Below, piece by piece: positions 18,894-27,484 of a stretch of DNA of 48,952 nucleotides (its first letter is position 1; the number at the start of each line of letters is the position of its first letter). The position numbers were made by a program, and so were the translations under genes. The stretch covers positions 1-48,952 of the forward strand of contig CAKTPP010000012.1 of assembly GCA_934591895.1 (NCBI GenBank). Reading direction: 5' to 3'. The stretch is from an uncultured Oscillospiraceae bacterium (GTDB taxonomy: Bacteria; Bacillota; Clostridia; Oscillospirales; Oscillospiraceae). Below the pieces are notes generated by a model, which saw nothing but the letters and a program-made list of their open reading frames with translations, was not told the DNA's origin and ran no database searches.

Positions 18894-20306
18894 TCACGCC
18901 TCCTCGCCGTAGAGCGCCCAGGTGTTGCTGCCGGTGATCTTCACGTCCACGAACTGCCCGACGAGCGCCTCGTCGCCGCGCATATGCACCAGCCGTCCGC
19001 CCTTCGTGCGCGCCGTGAGCGGATAGTCGCCCCGGCCGTCCGCCCCGTCGACGAGCACGCGCTGCACGCTGCCCTCATAGGCGCGGTGCTTTTGCTCGGA
19101 GATGGCGTTGGCCGACGCGACGAGCGCGTCAAAGCGCACCTGCTTCTGCGCGCGGGTGTAGGGGTCGGGCATCTTTGCCGCCGGTGTGCCGACGCGCGGC
19201 GAATAGATGAAGGTGAACATCGCGTCATAGCGCACGGTCTCGACGAGCGAGAGCGTGTCCTGAAATTCGGCGTCCGTCTCACCGGGGAATCCCACGATGA
19301 TGTCCGTCGTGAGCACAAGGTCGGGCATATATTGCCGTGCAAGCGCCACCTGCGCCAGATATTTCTCGCGCGTGTAGCCGCGGTTCATCGCGTGCAGGAC
19401 GCGGTCGTTGCCGCTCTGCACGGGCAGGTGCATCTGGTGCGCGCACTTTTCGCACTCGGCCATGGCGCGAAAGAGCTTTTCCGTCGCGTCCTTCGGGTGA
19501 CTGCTCATGAAGCGGATGACAAAGTCGCCCGGGATGGCGTTGATGCTGCGGATGAGGTCGGCAAAGTCCACGTCCTCGTCGAGGTCGCGGCCGTAGGAGT
19601 CGACATTCTGCCCCAGCAGCGTGATGTCCTTGTAGCCCGCCGCGACGAGCTCGCGCGCCTCGCGCACGATCTCCTCCGGGTGGCGGGAGCGCTCGCGCCC
19701 GCGCACATACGGCACGATGCAGTAGGTGCAGAAGTTGTTGCACCCGTATATGATCGACAGCCACGCCTTGACGCCGCCGTCGCGCTGCCGCGGGATGCCC
19801 TCGGCGACGCTGCCGTCCGCCGGGTCGATGGCGAACACGCGCCGGTGCTCGGTGCAGACGCTGCGCAGCAGCTCCGGGAAGCGCCACAGCTCGTGCGGGC
19901 CGAAGACAAGGTCAACGATGCGGTAGGACTTTTTCAGCTTCTCGGCCACGTGCTCCTGCTGCGCCATGCAGCCGCAGACCGCGATGATCTGCTCAGGGTT
20001 GCGCGCCTTGGTGTGCGTCAGCGCGCCGACGTTGCCGAACACGCGCGTCTCGGCGTGCTCGCGCACGGCGCAGGTGTTCATGACGACGACGTCGGCCGCG
20101 AATTCGTCCTGTGTGAAGCCGAAGCCCATGGCGCGCAGATAGCCGCGCAGCTTTTCGCTGTCGGCCTCATTCTGCTGGCAGCCGTAGGTGTCGACCATGG
20201 CCAGCGGCTGGCGGCCGCCGGCAGAAAAATGCGCGCGCAGCTGCGCGCAGATGTCCAGCTGGCGCTGGATGTCCGATTCGGGGATCTCTACTCTCTGATA
20301 GCTCAT
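18894..20306 (-). CDS. miaB: tRNA-2-methylthio-N6-dimethylallyladenosine synthase MiaB
   Basis: 470 residues. Radical-SAM methylthiotransferase that adds methylthio to i6A37 of tRNAs reading UNN codons, acting on the product of MiaA (gene at 23522). The UPF0004 domain has the auxiliary cluster Cys43, Cys79 and Cys113; the radical-SAM triad is Cys189, Cys193, Cys196 (CNNFCTYC); a TRAM domain closes the protein. The start at 20306 fits the family and its promoter; an upstream in-frame reading from 20462 overlaps the mutL leader and lacks support. First gene of the miaB-mutS-CPBP operon. Confidence 0.96.
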   Translation of the reverse strand: MSYQRVEIPESDIQRQLDICAQLRAHFSAGGRQPLAMVDTYGCQQNEADSEKLRGYLRAMGFGFTQDEFAADVVVMNTCAVREHAETRVFGNVGALTHTKARNPEQIIAVCGCMAQQEHVAEKLKKSYRIVDLVFGPHELWRFPELLRSVCTEHRRVFAIDPADGSVAEGIPRQRDGGVKAWLSIIYGCNNFCTYCIVPYVRGRERSRHPEEIVREARELVAAGYKDITLLGQNVDSYGRDLDEDVDFADLIRSINAIPGDFVIRFMSSHPKDATEKLFRAMAECEKCAHQMHLPVQSGNDRVLHAMNRGYTREKYLAQVALARQYMPDLVLTTDIIVGFPGETDAEFQDTLSLVETVRYDAMFTFIYSPRVGTPAAKMPDPYTRAQKQVRFDALVASANAISEQKHRAYEGSVQRVLVDGADGRGDYPLTARTKGGRLVHMRGDEALVGQFVDVKITGSNTWALYGEEA

Positions 20307-20361
20307 GCGATGCTCCTGCCTGTCCGGATGTATCCGGGTAAAATTTGAAGTGTGATAGAAT

Positions 20362-20390
20362 ATTGTAGCATTTCGCGGTGGAATTTTCAA
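20362..20390 (-). promoter_or_regulatory. miaB-mutS operon promoter
   Basis: Minus-strand TTGAAA (20390-20385), 17-base spacer, TACAAT (20367-20362), preceded by an extended TGC. 56 bases upstream of miaB. Confidence 0.75.
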
Positions 20391-20407
20391 TGCCAATCCT
20401 TTATAAT
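20379..20407 (+). promoter_or_regulatory. mutL promoter
   Basis: A consensus TATAAT at 20402-20407 with a poor -35 (TGGAAT, 20379-20384) at 17 bases. It overlaps the divergent miaB -35, so the two promoters may interfere. Confidence 0.5.
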
Positions 20408-20460
20408 AATACGCGCGGGAGGCTCGCTTCCCGCGGACTGTGCACAAAGGAGGGCAAACC

Positions 20461-22401
20461 ATGCCCGATATTCAAATTCTCTCTCCGCATCTTGCGGATC
20501 TGATCGCCGCGGGCGAGGTCGTCGAGCGCCCCGCCTCCGTGGTCAAGGAGCTGGTGGAAAATGCGTTCGACGCCGGAGCCCGCACCGTGACGGTGGAGCT
20601 GCGCGGCGGCGGCGCGACCTACCTGCGCGTGACCGACGACGGCTGCGGCATGACGCCCGAGGACGCGGGCATCGCGTTTTTGCGCCACGCGACGAGCAAG
20701 CTGCACGATGCGCAGGGGCTTGAGGCCATCGGTACGATGGGCTTTCGCGGCGAGGCGCTGGCCGCCATCAGCGCCGTGTCGCACATCACGCTCACGACGC
20801 GGCGGCAGGGTGCGCCGAGCGGCACGCACATGACGCTCGACGCAGGCGAGATCCAGGACATGTACGAGACCGGCTGCCCCGAGGGCACGACGATGATCGT
20901 GCGCGACCTGTTTTACAACACGCCCGCCCGGCGCAAATTCCTCAAGACCGACCGCGCGGAGGGCGCGGCCTGTGCCGCCGCCGCGCTGCGGTGCGCGCTC
21001 GGCCGGCCGGACGTGTCCGTGCGCTGCATCCGCGACGGGGAGGAGCTGTTCTTCTCCCCCGGCGACAGCAAGCTTGACAGCTGCGTATACAGTCTGCTCG
21101 GGCGCGAGCTGGCCAAAACGCTCCTGCCCTGCGAGGGCGAGGCCGACGGCGTGCGCGTGCGCGGCTTCATCTCCTCCCCCTCCGCCGGGCGCGGCAGCCG
21201 CGCGCAGCAGCACTTTTTCTGCAACGGCCGGTGGATCCGCTCCGCCGCGCTGCAGGCCGCGCTCGAGCAGGCCTACCGCAACACGCTGCTCGTGGGGCGG
21301 TTTCCCGCGTGCGTGCTGTATGTGGAGCTCAGCTGCGCGGCCGTGGACGTGAATGTCCACCCGGCGAAGACCGAGGTGAAATTCTCGCACGAGCGCGCGG
21401 TGTTCGACGCCGTGTATTACGGCGCGCGCGCAGCGCTCGAGGCAGAGCGCGCCCCCGCAGCCGCGATGCCGAAGCCGGTGCCCGGACCCGAGCCGGTATC
21501 CGCGCCGGCGCCGAAAGCAGACCCCTTCGCGCCCGCCGCGCCGGACCGGAGCGCAGCGGGCGCAGCACCGGCGTTTTCCGGCGTGCGCACCTATACCACA
21601 GCCGCTCCGGCGGAGGAGGCGGTCTCGTTCCGCTCGCCGACGGCCTCGGCCTTTGCAGCGCCGCGCGTGACGCCGCCGCCGGTGTTCACCGCGCCCGCAC
21701 GCACAGCGCCGCCTGTGCCGCCCACGCCGGAACCGGCCGCGCCGGTCATGCAGCCCGTGCAGACCGCGCTCGGGCCTGAGACCGCCGAACCGGAGACCCC
21801 GTCGCCGCTCGCGCGCGCCGTGCCGCCGGAGACGCCGCCCGCCCGCCTGATCGGTGAGGCGATGCACACCTACATCCTCGTGGAAAAGGGCGAGACGCTC
21901 ATCCTCATCGACAAGCACGCGGCGCACGAGCGCATCAACTTTGACCGCCTGCGCCGGAGTCCCGCCGACATCCCGTCGCAGACGCTGCTCGAGCCGCTGC
22001 CCTTCACGCCCGACGCGAGCGACGCGGAGGTGCTGCAGCTGCACGGCGACACGCTCGCGCAGCTCGGCTTCACGCTCGAGCCGTTCGGCCGCAGCGACTA
22101 CATCCTGCGCGGCGTGCCCGCCCAGATCGACGCGGGCGACGCGCTGCCCGCGCTCGAGGAGATCTGCGCGCAGCTGCGCCACGGCGCACACACGGACGCG
22201 CAGGCCGTGCGCGACGAGGTGCTCAAGACCGTGGCGTGCAAGGCGGCCATCAAGGCCGGCTGGCAGACCGAGCCCGAGGAGCTGCTGCGTCTGGCGGACG
22301 CGGTGTGCGCGGGCGAGGTGAAATACTGCCCGCACGGCCGCCCCGTCGCCGTGACGCTCACGCGCCGCGAGCTGGACAAGCTCTTCAAGCGCATCATGTA
22401 A
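20461..22401 (+). CDS. mutL: DNA mismatch repair protein MutL
   Basis: 646 residues. The GHKL ATPase has the catalytic Glu33 (VKELVENAFDAGA), DDGCGM at 59-64 and GFRGEAL near 100. A long, Ala/Pro-rich linker covers about 330-460. The C-terminal domain resembles the nicking-endonuclease type: DKHAAHERINF, ACKAAIKAG and CPHGRP. It would couple MutS to strand incision, as expected in bacteria lacking MutH. The ATG at 20461 follows AAAGGAGG; the ATG at 20440 lacks one. A hairpin at about 22409-22425 may act as its end. Confidence 0.96.
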   Translation: MPDIQILSPHLADLIAAGEVVERPASVVKELVENAFDAGARTVTVELRGGGATYLRVTDDGCGMTPEDAGIAFLRHATSKLHDAQGLEAIGTMGFRGEALAAISAVSHITLTTRRQGAPSGTHMTLDAGEIQDMYETGCPEGTTMIVRDLFYNTPARRKFLKTDRAEGAACAAAALRCALGRPDVSVRCIRDGEELFFSPGDSKLDSCVYSLLGRELAKTLLPCEGEADGVRVRGFISSPSAGRGSRAQQHFFCNGRWIRSAALQAALEQAYRNTLLVGRFPACVLYVELSCAAVDVNVHPAKTEVKFSHERAVFDAVYYGARAALEAERAPAAAMPKPVPGPEPVSAPAPKADPFAPAAPDRSAAGAAPAFSGVRTYTTAAPAEEAVSFRSPTASAFAAPRVTPPPVFTAPARTAPPVPPTPEPAAPVMQPVQTALGPETAEPETPSPLARAVPPETPPARLIGEAMHTYILVEKGETLILIDKHAAHERINFDRLRRSPADIPSQTLLEPLPFTPDASDAEVLQLHGDTLAQLGFTLEPFGRSDYILRGVPAQIDAGDALPALEEICAQLRHGAHTDAQAVRDEVLKTVACKAAIKAGWQTEPEELLRLADAVCAGEVKYCPHGRPVAVTLTRRELDKLFKRIM

Positions 22402-22501
22402 AAAACAGGGAGCGCACCGCGTTCCCCCTCAGTTTATCAACGTGCGCGCCGTCCGCCGCAGGCGGACAGCGCGTGCGCTGCAGTCAGGCCGCAGCTCTCT
22501 T

Positions 22502-22555
22502 GCCCAAAAGCAATACTTTTGGGCAGAGAGACAGGGAGCGCGGCGCGCTCCCTGT
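22502..22555. repeat. Paired hairpins between mutL and degV
   Basis: Two hairpins separate the convergent genes: GCCCAAAAG/CTTTTGGGC (22502-22524, related to the CAAAAAGC palindromes at 10101 and 11411) and ACAGGGAGC/GCTCCCTGT (22531-22555). Neither has a strong T-run. A further GTCCGCC/GGCGGAC hairpin lies near 22450-22470. They may end both transcripts. Confidence 0.55.
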
Positions 22556-22573
22556 CAGACTGTACGACCCTAT

Positions 22574-23416
22574 TTACTTGTGGTAGTACAAAATGCCCAT
22601 GCAGCCGGGGCCGCAGTGGTTGGACACCGTGCAGCCGGCCTGCGTGTGGTACACTTCCTCAAACGGCTGGCACGCGCGCACGACGCGCTCGAGCTCCTTC
22701 CAGGTGGCCTCGTCGATGCCGGAATCCGTGATGAAGATGCGGTGGCAGTCGATATCATCGCGCCCCTTGAGCCGGTCCTCAATGTACTGCACGTAGCATT
22801 TTTCGAGCTTGCCGCGGTACTTGCGGGCAACGCCCATGACGCCGTTTTTGACCTCGATGCACGGCTTGATGTGCAGAAGATTCGCGCTCAGCGCCGCGAG
22901 TGACGAGCAGCGCCCGCCGCGCACGAGATAATCGAGCGTGTCGAGCACGAAGCTGACGTCAAGCTTCTCGCGCTTTTTCTCCAGCGCAGCCGCGATGTCG
23001 GCCGCGTCCATGCCCTGCGCGGCCATCTCGGCCGCGTCGAGCACCAGATGGCCGATGCCGGTCGAGAGATTGCGCGCGTCCACGGGGTAGACATTCGTAA
23101 ACTCCCGCGCCGCGATGCAGGCGTTCTGGTAGCAGCCGGACATATCGCTCGAGATCGTGAAGTGGATCACGGCGTCATACTCGGCGCGCGCCGCGCCGAA
23201 AAACGCCAGATAGTCCGACACGTTCACCGCCGCGGTCTGGCAGAGCTTGCCCGTGGCCTTCGCGTAGGCGTAGAGCTCCTCCGGGCGCACGTCGATGCCG
23301 TCGCGCAGCGTCTCGTCGCCGCGCACGATGTACAGCGGCGTGATGCCGATGTTGTAGCGCTCGATCAGCTCCGGCGAGAGATCGCAGGTGCTGTCGGCAG
23401 AAATTTTGATTTTCAT
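22574..23416 (-). CDS. DegV family fatty-acid-binding protein
   Basis: 280 residues. DegV/FakB proteins bind a fatty acid and present it to the FakA kinase for phospholipid synthesis. The N-terminal KIKISADSTCDLSPEL, the mid FTISSDMSGCYQNA (Ser that contacts the carboxylate) and the DTLDYLVRGGRCSS segment are typical. The start at 23416 follows AAGGTGA; 12 more residues upstream are possible but unlikely. It sits between mutL and miaA on the opposite strand, splitting a gene order that is often contiguous. Confidence 0.88.
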   Translation of the reverse strand: MKIKISADSTCDLSPELIERYNIGITPLYIVRGDETLRDGIDVRPEELYAYAKATGKLCQTAAVNVSDYLAFFGAARAEYDAVIHFTISSDMSGCYQNACIAAREFTNVYPVDARNLSTGIGHLVLDAAEMAAQGMDAADIAAALEKKREKLDVSFVLDTLDYLVRGGRCSSLAALSANLLHIKPCIEVKNGVMGVARKYRGKLEKCYVQYIEDRLKGRDDIDCHRIFITDSGIDEATWKELERVVRACQPFEEVYHTQAGCTVSNHCGPGCMGILYYHK

Positions 23417-23450
23417 GGGTTCACCTTCTTGAATACTGGGATATGATTTC

Positions 23451-23478
23451 ATTTTAACACATTTCTAATACTTTTCAA
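23451..23478 (-). promoter_or_regulatory. degV promoter
   Basis: Minus-strand TTGAAA (23478-23473), 16-base spacer ending in TGT, TAAAAT (23456-23451). 34 bases before the degV ATG. A weaker divergent candidate for miaA is TTCACC-16-TATGAT (23420-23447). Confidence 0.6.
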
Positions 23479-23521
23479 CAAAATAATTCTGATTTTTCCT
23501 CACAGAAAGGAGGCTGTCACC

Positions 23522-24466
23522 ATGCAGCCAAAGCTGGTCGTCATTACCGGCCCGACCGCCTCGGGCAAGACCGCGCTGGGCGTCATGCTCGCGCAGCGAC
23601 TCGGGGGCGAGGTCGTCTCGGCCGACTCGATGCAGATCTACCGCGGCATGGACATCGGCACGGCCAAGCCCACGCCGGAGGAGATGCAGGGCGTGCCGCA
23701 CCACATGATCGACATCGCCGACCCGACGGAGAACTACTCCGTCTCGCGCTACGCGGCGGAAGCGACCGCCTGCGTGGACGATATCCTCGCGCGTGCAAAA
23801 CTGCCGATCGTCGTCGGCGGGACGGGGCTGTATATCGACTCGCTCATCGCCGGGCGCACCTTTGCCGACGGCACGGCCGACACCGCGCTGCGGCAGGAGC
23901 TGAGCGAGCGCTACGACGAGATCGGCGGCGAGGGGCTGCTCGGCGAGCTGCGCAAGTTTGACCCCGAGCGCGCGGCAAAACTCCACCCCGCGGACAAAAA
24001 GCGCATCGTGCGCGCCATGGAGGTCTACATCCTCACGGGCAGGACGATCACGCAGCACGACGCCGAGACCCGCGCCGTGCCGCCGCGCTACGACGCGGCG
24101 AAGATCGCGCTCACGTTCGCAGACCGGCAGGATCTCTATGACCGCATCGACCGGCGCGTGGACACCATGATGCAGCAGGGGCTGCTCGACGAGGTGCGCG
24201 CGCTGCTGGCCGCCGGCATCCCGGCCGGCTGCACGGCCATGCAGGCCATCGGCTACAAGGAGGCTGTGGCCGCCGTGCGCGGCGAGGCGACGGCACAGGA
24301 GGCCGCGGACGCCATCCGGCTCGCCTCGCGGCAGTACGCGAAGCGCCAGCTGACATGGCTGCGGCGCGATGCGCAGCTGTTTTGGCTGCGGCACGAAAAA
24401 ACGCCGGACATGGACCTTGCCTGCCGCCGTTCGACGCAATTCTTGGCCGGGCGCGGTATAGAATAG
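23522..24466 (+). CDS. miaA: tRNA dimethylallyltransferase MiaA
   Basis: 314 residues. Transfers the dimethylallyl group to A37 of tRNAs reading UNN codons, making the substrate for MiaB. P-loop GPTASGKT at about 10-17, DSMQIYRGMDIGTAKPT at 36-52 and VVGGTGLYIDSLI near 100. AAAGGAGGC precedes the ATG. hfq follows after a 126-base gap with its own promoter, the conserved miaA-hfq order. Confidence 0.96.
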   Translation: MQPKLVVITGPTASGKTALGVMLAQRLGGEVVSADSMQIYRGMDIGTAKPTPEEMQGVPHHMIDIADPTENYSVSRYAAEATACVDDILARAKLPIVVGGTGLYIDSLIAGRTFADGTADTALRQELSERYDEIGGEGLLGELRKFDPERAAKLHPADKKRIVRAMEVYILTGRTITQHDAETRAVPPRYDAAKIALTFADRQDLYDRIDRRVDTMMQQGLLDEVRALLAAGIPAGCTAMQAIGYKEAVAAVRGEATAQEAADAIRLASRQYAKRQLTWLRRDAQLFWLRHEKTPDMDLACRRSTQFLAGRGIE

Positions 24467-24524
24467 TGGCCTGTACAGATGCGGAGAAAACTGCCAATTT
24501 CGCCGGATTTGTATAAATTCACTA

Positions 24525-24553
24525 TTTCACGGAGCGGCGGTTTGTGCTATGAT
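24525..24553 (+). promoter_or_regulatory. hfq promoter
   Basis: TTTCAC (24525-24530), 17-base spacer ending in TGC, TATGAT (24548-24553), 39 bases before the hfq start. Confidence 0.55.
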
Positions 24554-24592
24554 AAGTCGATATGGCCCGCTCCGGCAAAAGGAGCGGCGATC

Positions 24593-24820
24593 ATGCAAAA
24601 GACACAGAACCTTCAGGACACATTCCTCAACTACATCCGGCGGGAAAAGATCCCCGTGACCCTGTTTCTCATGAACGGGTTCCAGCTGCGCGGCATCGTG
24701 CGCAGCTTTGACAGCTTTGCCGTGCTCATCGAGGCCGACGGCCGCCAGCAGATGATCTACAAGCACGCGATCTCGACGGTCGCCCCGGTGCGGGCGGTGA
24801 CGCTCGGGCTGCAGGCGTGA
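24593..24820 (+). CDS. hfq: RNA chaperone Hfq
   Basis: 75 residues, the short Firmicutes form of the Sm-like hexameric RNA chaperone. The Sm1 region (QNLQDTFLNYIRREKIPVTLFL) and the Sm2 YKHAIST motif are intact. It lacks the long acidic tail of enterobacterial Hfq. The ATG at 24593 follows AAAAGGAG; a longer in-frame reading from 24479 crosses the promoter. Binds sRNAs and mRNAs in the cytosol. Confidence 0.96.
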   Translation: MQKTQNLQDTFLNYIRREKIPVTLFLMNGFQLRGIVRSFDSFAVLIEADGRQQMIYKHAISTVAPVRAVTLGLQA

Positions 24821-24857
24821 TCTCCCCCGCCGCCCCCCATCGGAAGGAGGGCAGGCT

Positions 24858-26057
24858 TTGAAGAAAACGAATACCTTTACGAACATCGCCATGCTTGTGC
24901 TCTTTGCGGCCATGGTCGTGTATCTGGGCGTGTACCTGTTTCGCTCCACGCAGCAGTCGTACTCCACCGCGCCGGCCGTGCTCGTGACCGTCAGCGAGGG
25001 CGGGCAGGCCAGCGGCATCGTCGTGCGCGAGGAGCAGGTCATCACCTGCGACAAGGAGTTTTTGTCCCTCTCGGTGGACGACGGCAAGCAGGTCGCGCGC
25101 GGCGGCGAGATCGCCATCGGCGTCGACTCCAAGGCCGCGCTCGACAGCGCCAGCCGCGCGCGCGAGCTCAAAAAGGAGATCGCCTACGTCTCGGGTCTGC
25201 TTTCCCGCGCGGGCAGCACCTCGGGCGCGTCCGAGCTCGACAGCAGCGTCCACAGCGCCATCCTGCAGCTCAACGCCGCCGTCTCCGCGGGCAGCACGTC
25301 CGAGCTCGACGACATCTGCATGGACCTCAGCTCGCTGCTCTTCGGCGCCTCGACGGGCACCGTCTCGCAGGGCGATCTCGATGCGCTCAACGCCGAGCTG
25401 CACCAGCTTGAAAAGGCCGGCGTCGGCCGCGGCAGCATCACCGCCCCGGCAGCGGGACTGTTCACCTCCACGATGGACGGCTATGAGACGCTGAGTCCGG
25501 CGGCGCTCGAAAACCTCACGCCCGACGGCGTGGACGCGCTCGAGCGCACGAGCCCCTCGACGCCCGCAAACGCGATCGGCAAGCTCGTCACGGCGAAAAA
25601 GTGGTACTTCGCCGCCGTCATGAGCAAGGCCGACGCCGACCGCCTGAATCTGGGCGGCAGCGCCACGCTCGACTTCCCGCAGCACTACAGCGGCACCGTC
25701 TCGGCCACCGTGTTCAGCAAGAGCGAGCCGGACGGCAGCGGCGAGGTCGCGGTCGTGTTCGCGTGCAACAATGCGCTTTCCGACACGCTGGCCATGCGCA
25801 AGGCCACGGCCGACGTCGTCTACAGCGAGCACACCGGCCTGCGCGTGCCGCTCAAGGCCGTGCACATGGACGACGACGGGCAGACCTTCGTCTACGTCGT
25901 CACGGCGGCGCAGCTGGAGAAAAAACCGATCGAGATCATCTACCAGACCGACAGCTACTGTCTCGTCGCCCAGAGCACGGACAGCAACGCCCTGCGCGCC
26001 GGAAACGACATCGTCGTCAGCGGCAAGGGGCTGTCCGACGGACAGGTCATAAAATAA
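24858..26057 (+). CDS. HlyD-like membrane-anchored protein
   Basis: 399 residues. One N-terminal transmembrane helix (about 8-28) is followed by an extracytoplasmic part with a lipoyl/barrel-sandwich-type segment (SGIVVREEQVI...VDDGKQVARGGEIA near 45-85), a helical stretch (about 95-180), the second lipoyl half (GSITAPAAGLFTS) and a barrel-like C-terminus. This is HlyD/membrane-fusion architecture, but no ABC transporter is next to it. The TTG start at 24858 is preceded by GGAAGGAGG. It stands directly before ylmE-sepF-divIVA, a position suggesting an envelope or division-related role in this lineage. Exact role unknown. Confidence 0.75.
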   Translation: MKKTNTFTNIAMLVLFAAMVVYLGVYLFRSTQQSYSTAPAVLVTVSEGGQASGIVVREEQVITCDKEFLSLSVDDGKQVARGGEIAIGVDSKAALDSASRARELKKEIAYVSGLLSRAGSTSGASELDSSVHSAILQLNAAVSAGSTSELDDICMDLSSLLFGASTGTVSQGDLDALNAELHQLEKAGVGRGSITAPAAGLFTSTMDGYETLSPAALENLTPDGVDALERTSPSTPANAIGKLVTAKKWYFAAVMSKADADRLNLGGSATLDFPQHYSGTVSATVFSKSEPDGSGEVAVVFACNNALSDTLAMRKATADVVYSEHTGLRVPLKAVHMDDDGQTFVYVVTAAQLEKKPIEIIYQTDSYCLVAQSTDSNALRAGNDIVVSGKGLSDGQVIK

Positions 26058-26073
26058 GGAGGCACCACCCGCT

Positions 26074-26778
26074 ATGAGCACCATTGCCGAAAACATCGCC
26101 GCCATCCGCGCGCGCATCGACGCCGCCGCCCGCCTTTCGGGGCGCACGGGCGCGGACATCACGCTCGTGGCCGCGACAAAGATGAACGACGCCGCGCGCG
26201 TGCGCGAGGCCGTCGCCGCCGGGATCGACGCCTGCGGCGAAAACCGCGTGCAGGAGATGACCGAAAAGCTCGCCGAGGGCGCCTACACCGGCGCACCGCT
26301 GCACTTCATCGGCCACCTGCAGACCAACAAGGTGCGGCAGGTCGTCGGCAAGGTCGATCTCATCCAGTCGGTGGACTCGCCGGAGCTGCTGGCCATGATC
26401 GAAAAGCGCGCCGCCATGCAGGACATCGTGCAGGATATCCTGCTGGAGGTGAACATCGGCGGTGAGGCCGCCAAGAGCGGCGTCGACCCCGCCGCCCTGC
26501 CGCAACTGCTGCAAAGCGCCGCCGCCTGCGGGCACATTCGCGTGCGCGGATTGATGGCGATCCCGCCCGTGGCAGAAACTTCCGACGGAAATCATGCATA
26601 TTTTACGAAAATGCACGAGCTTTTTGTTGACATCGGCAGAAAAAAATACGATAATGTTTCTATGGACTTTCTGTCCATGGGTATGAGCGGGGACTTTGAG
26701 GACGCCATCGCCGCCGGTGCAAACATGGTGCGCGTCGGCTCGTCGATCTTCGGCGCGCGGGACTATTCCCGTCACTGA
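26074..26778 (+). CDS. ylmE: YggS/YlmE family PLP-binding protein
   Basis: 234 residues. Single-domain PLP-binding TIM barrel of the PLPBP/YggS family, which controls vitamin B6 and amino acid homeostasis rather than catalysing a known reaction. The PLP lysine is in VAATKM near residue 32; GENRVQE, HFIGHLQTNK and LSMGMSGDFEDAI are conserved. AAGGAGG upstream of the ATG. Conserved neighbour of sepF in Firmicutes and Actinobacteria, 16 bases after the HlyD-like gene. Confidence 0.93.
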   Translation: MSTIAENIAAIRARIDAAARLSGRTGADITLVAATKMNDAARVREAVAAGIDACGENRVQEMTEKLAEGAYTGAPLHFIGHLQTNKVRQVVGKVDLIQSVDSPELLAMIEKRAAMQDIVQDILLEVNIGGEAAKSGVDPAALPQLLQSAAACGHIRVRGLMAIPPVAETSDGNHAYFTKMHELFVDIGRKKYDNVSMDFLSMGMSGDFEDAIAAGANMVRVGSSIFGARDYSRH

Positions 26779-26853
26779 GCGCCGCGCCCGCTTTTTCAGA
26801 CAGAGAACACAGCGGCAACACAGCAGCCGCCTGTAGATAAAGGGGGACCCTGC

Positions 26854-27414
26854 ATGGGCTTTTTGGATGAACTGAAGAAAATGACGCGTCCGTACGATGA
26901 CGACGACGAGTTTTTCGACGATGAAGATGAGGCGATCCCGGCTGCGGAAGCTCCCGCGCCCGAGCGCCCCGCTCCGGCACGGCCGGCGCGCCGCACGGCG
27001 CCCGCCGCCAAGCAGAGCTCCTTCATACGCGACGATCCGGTCTCCGAGCCGGTGAGAGAGCCCGAGCGCCCCGCGCCGGGCTACGCCGCCCGCAGCGACA
27101 GCCGCGTGGCCGACAAGGTCGTCAACCTCAACAGCGGCGGCCAGCTCAAGGTCGTGCTCGTCGCGCCCAAGCAGTTTGAGCTCGCGGCCGAGATCGCCGA
27201 CCATCTGCGCGATCGCCGCGCCGTGCTCATGAATCTGGAGCAGACGGACAAGAACATCGCCCGCCGCCTGATCGACTTCCTGTCCGGCGTCGCCTACGCG
27301 CAGGACGGCAAGATCCGCCGCGTCGCCAGCGCGACGTATATCATCACGCCGTTCAACGTCGACCTCATGGGCGACCAGCTCGACGACATGGAGTCGGGCG
27401 AGTTTCACCTGTAA
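26854..27414 (+). CDS. sepF: Cell division protein SepF
   Basis: 186 residues. Membrane anchor helix at the N-terminus (MGFLDELKKM), an acidic stretch, an Ala/Pro/Arg-rich linker (about 30-85) and the conserved SepF core (about 92-180: KVVNLNSGGQLKVVLVAPKQF, AVLMNLEQTDKNIARRLIDFLSGVAYA). It tethers FtsZ filaments to the membrane. The N-terminal linker is longer than in Bacillus SepF. Preceded by AAAGGGGG; second in the ylmE-sepF-divIVA series. Confidence 0.95.
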   Translation: MGFLDELKKMTRPYDDDDEFFDDEDEAIPAAEAPAPERPAPARPARRTAPAAKQSSFIRDDPVSEPVREPERPAPGYAARSDSRVADKVVNLNSGGQLKVVLVAPKQFELAAEIADHLRDRRAVLMNLEQTDKNIARRLIDFLSGVAYAQDGKIRRVASATYIITPFNVDLMGDQLDDMESGEFHL

Positions 27415-27484
27415 CATTCGGGCATACTGTCCCTGACAGCCCCGCGAGTAGTTATACCATCAGAAAGAATGGAGGCTTACCATC

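Noticed and set aside
20401..22335. 644-codon minus-strand frame opposite mutL
   Set aside because: Antisense artefact; mutL on the plus strand has full domain structure and a strong ribosome site.
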